A stretch of DNA of 64,000 nucleotides, from NCBI GenBank assembly GCA_900315705.1, contig ONAB01000006.1:48744-112743 (forward strand). The letters run 5' to 3'. Shown here one piece after another: positions 63,448 through 64,000 of this stretch (position 1 is its first letter; every line of letters starts with the position of its first letter). Source of the DNA: an uncultured Bacteroidales bacterium (GTDB lineage Bacteria; Bacteroidota; Bacteroidia; Bacteroidales; WCHB1-69). The position numbers and the translations under genes are program-made. Below the pieces are notes generated by a model. The model was not told the DNA's origin, searched no databases, and worked only from the letters and a program-made list of their open reading frames with translations.

Positions 63448-64000
63448 TTACTCTTTCAGTAACTCGTCGATTTCCTCGACGAAATCGTCGGATTCTTTCT
63501 TTACCCGCTTCTCGAACCGCGACCCGCCGATAACAAAGGAGGCAAGAATTCCGATAAGCACGGCTACAAAAGTGTCTCGGTCGTCATATAAACAGAGGTA
63601 GATAAGCATTACCACCCCCAAAAGTACACCGAGCAAAGCCACAATTTTCATAATGATTAGCCTGCGCTTTGAGTAAGAGCTCTCCTTGCGCATGCATTCC
63701 CGCATGGAGAGAAGCCCCTCGCGACTCTGCACATCGGCCTTTCGGAGACCGTTTGAGCCGATAAGGGCCTCCACCACAACGTAACCAATAATCAGGTCAG
63801 CGGGAATCAGAATCCACCAAGGCAATAGTTGAAAAATGGTAGAGGCGGCAAATATGATCACAAGAAATATAGTGGAAAACAAGGTCTGCATATAGAGGTG
63901 CCTGCTGTGCCGTTTCACTGCACGCCGCCATACCTCCTTGTTGAAGGCGCTGTGCTCCTCCACATTCTGCTGCAGGTCTTGCAGTTCCTGTTGCAGTTCG
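63448..64000 (-). CDS. Membrane protein, 5' end outside the window
   Basis: The frame is open to the right edge; 184 codons are visible. It begins with a glutamine/leucine-rich coiled coil (ELQQELQDLQQNVEEHSAF), then two membrane pairs around ILIPADLIIGYVVVEALIG and IVALLGVLLGVVMLIYLCLY, and ends in an acidic tail KKESDDFVEEIDELLKE. Function unknown. Confidence 0.6.
   Translation of the reverse strand, partial: ELQQELQDLQQNVEEHSAFNKEVWRRAVKRHSRHLYMQTLFSTIFLVIIFAASTIFQLLPWWILIPADLIIGYVVVEALIGSNGLRKADVQSREGLLSMRECMRKESSYSKRRLIIMKIVALLGVLLGVVMLIYLCLYDDRDTFVAVLIGILASFVIGGSRFEKRVKKESDDFVEEIDELLKE

Overview
The window looks like chromosome from an anaerobic member of the Bacteroidota, most likely an uncultured Bacteroidales. 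Five intact proteins and one remnant end in type IX secretion (T9SS) sorting domains. Promoters carry the Bacteroidota -7 element TAnnTTTG, and there is a hybrid cluster protein, a HydE maturase, a GH97 glycosidase, a TonB-dependent receptor, and DUF5020/DUF5686/DUF4298 proteins. The backbone is GC-balanced; several blocks are clearly AT-rich and look acquired.

Layout. 0-9 kb: a lipid kinase cut by the left edge, an Omp28-like T9SS protein, the acpP-fabF-rnc operon, a Thr-Tyr-Gly tRNA operon ending in a hairpin terminator, murD, a second T9SS protein and tRNA-Ser. 9-12 kb: hydE, a secreted flavin-reductase-like protein and a T9SS protein. 12.15-21.4 kb: a defence island that begins with a 5'-truncated dinD directly at the stop codon of the previous gene and a DUF5131 gene broken by one amber codon. 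It continues with a long structured non-coding leader and an AT-rich operon: cytosine-C5 methyltransferase, MORC-like GHKL ATPase, Z1 helicase, DUF4420 PD-(D/E)XK protein and two unrecognised proteins. This core matches the MORC/Z1 restriction-modification gene set known from comparative genomics; the leader and the last two genes are what I do not recognise.

21.5-29.3 kb: TSCPD protein, membrane proteins, a MutT, then a 5.8-kb segment bounded by two 104-bp repeats in inverted orientation. It carries a WG-repeat/TonB-C protein, a deleted binding-protein remnant, a Vsr-type endonuclease, a second MutT, a PGN_0703-like nuclease and a sugar-isomerase-like protein. 29.6-49 kb: envelope and secreted proteolysis genes, including two mirrored pairs of an outer-membrane barrel plus S41 lipoprotein peptidase around an M16 peptidase and a thioesterase, then a close relative of the Porphyromonas peptidylarginine deiminase, a C10 cysteine protease, DUF5686, an SDR, an HD hydrolase and GH97. 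49-54 kb: hcp with a palindromic operator, a UDG-like gene split by an in-frame TGA, an AlbA_2/Schlafen-type regulator and a Crp/Fnr regulator that plausibly controls hcp. 54-64 kb: an M6-type T9SS metalloprotease, a beta-helix protein, an operon of DUF5020, membrane protein, His/Cys-rich protein and TonB-dependent receptor, then a lipoprotein, a KilA-N protein and small membrane proteins.

A 28-bp palindrome (GTAGAGAC...GTCTCTAC) occurs three times: inside the vsr reading frame, inside the GH97 reading frame and over one stop codon. It acts as a small mobile repeat that can enter coding sequence without breaking the frame.
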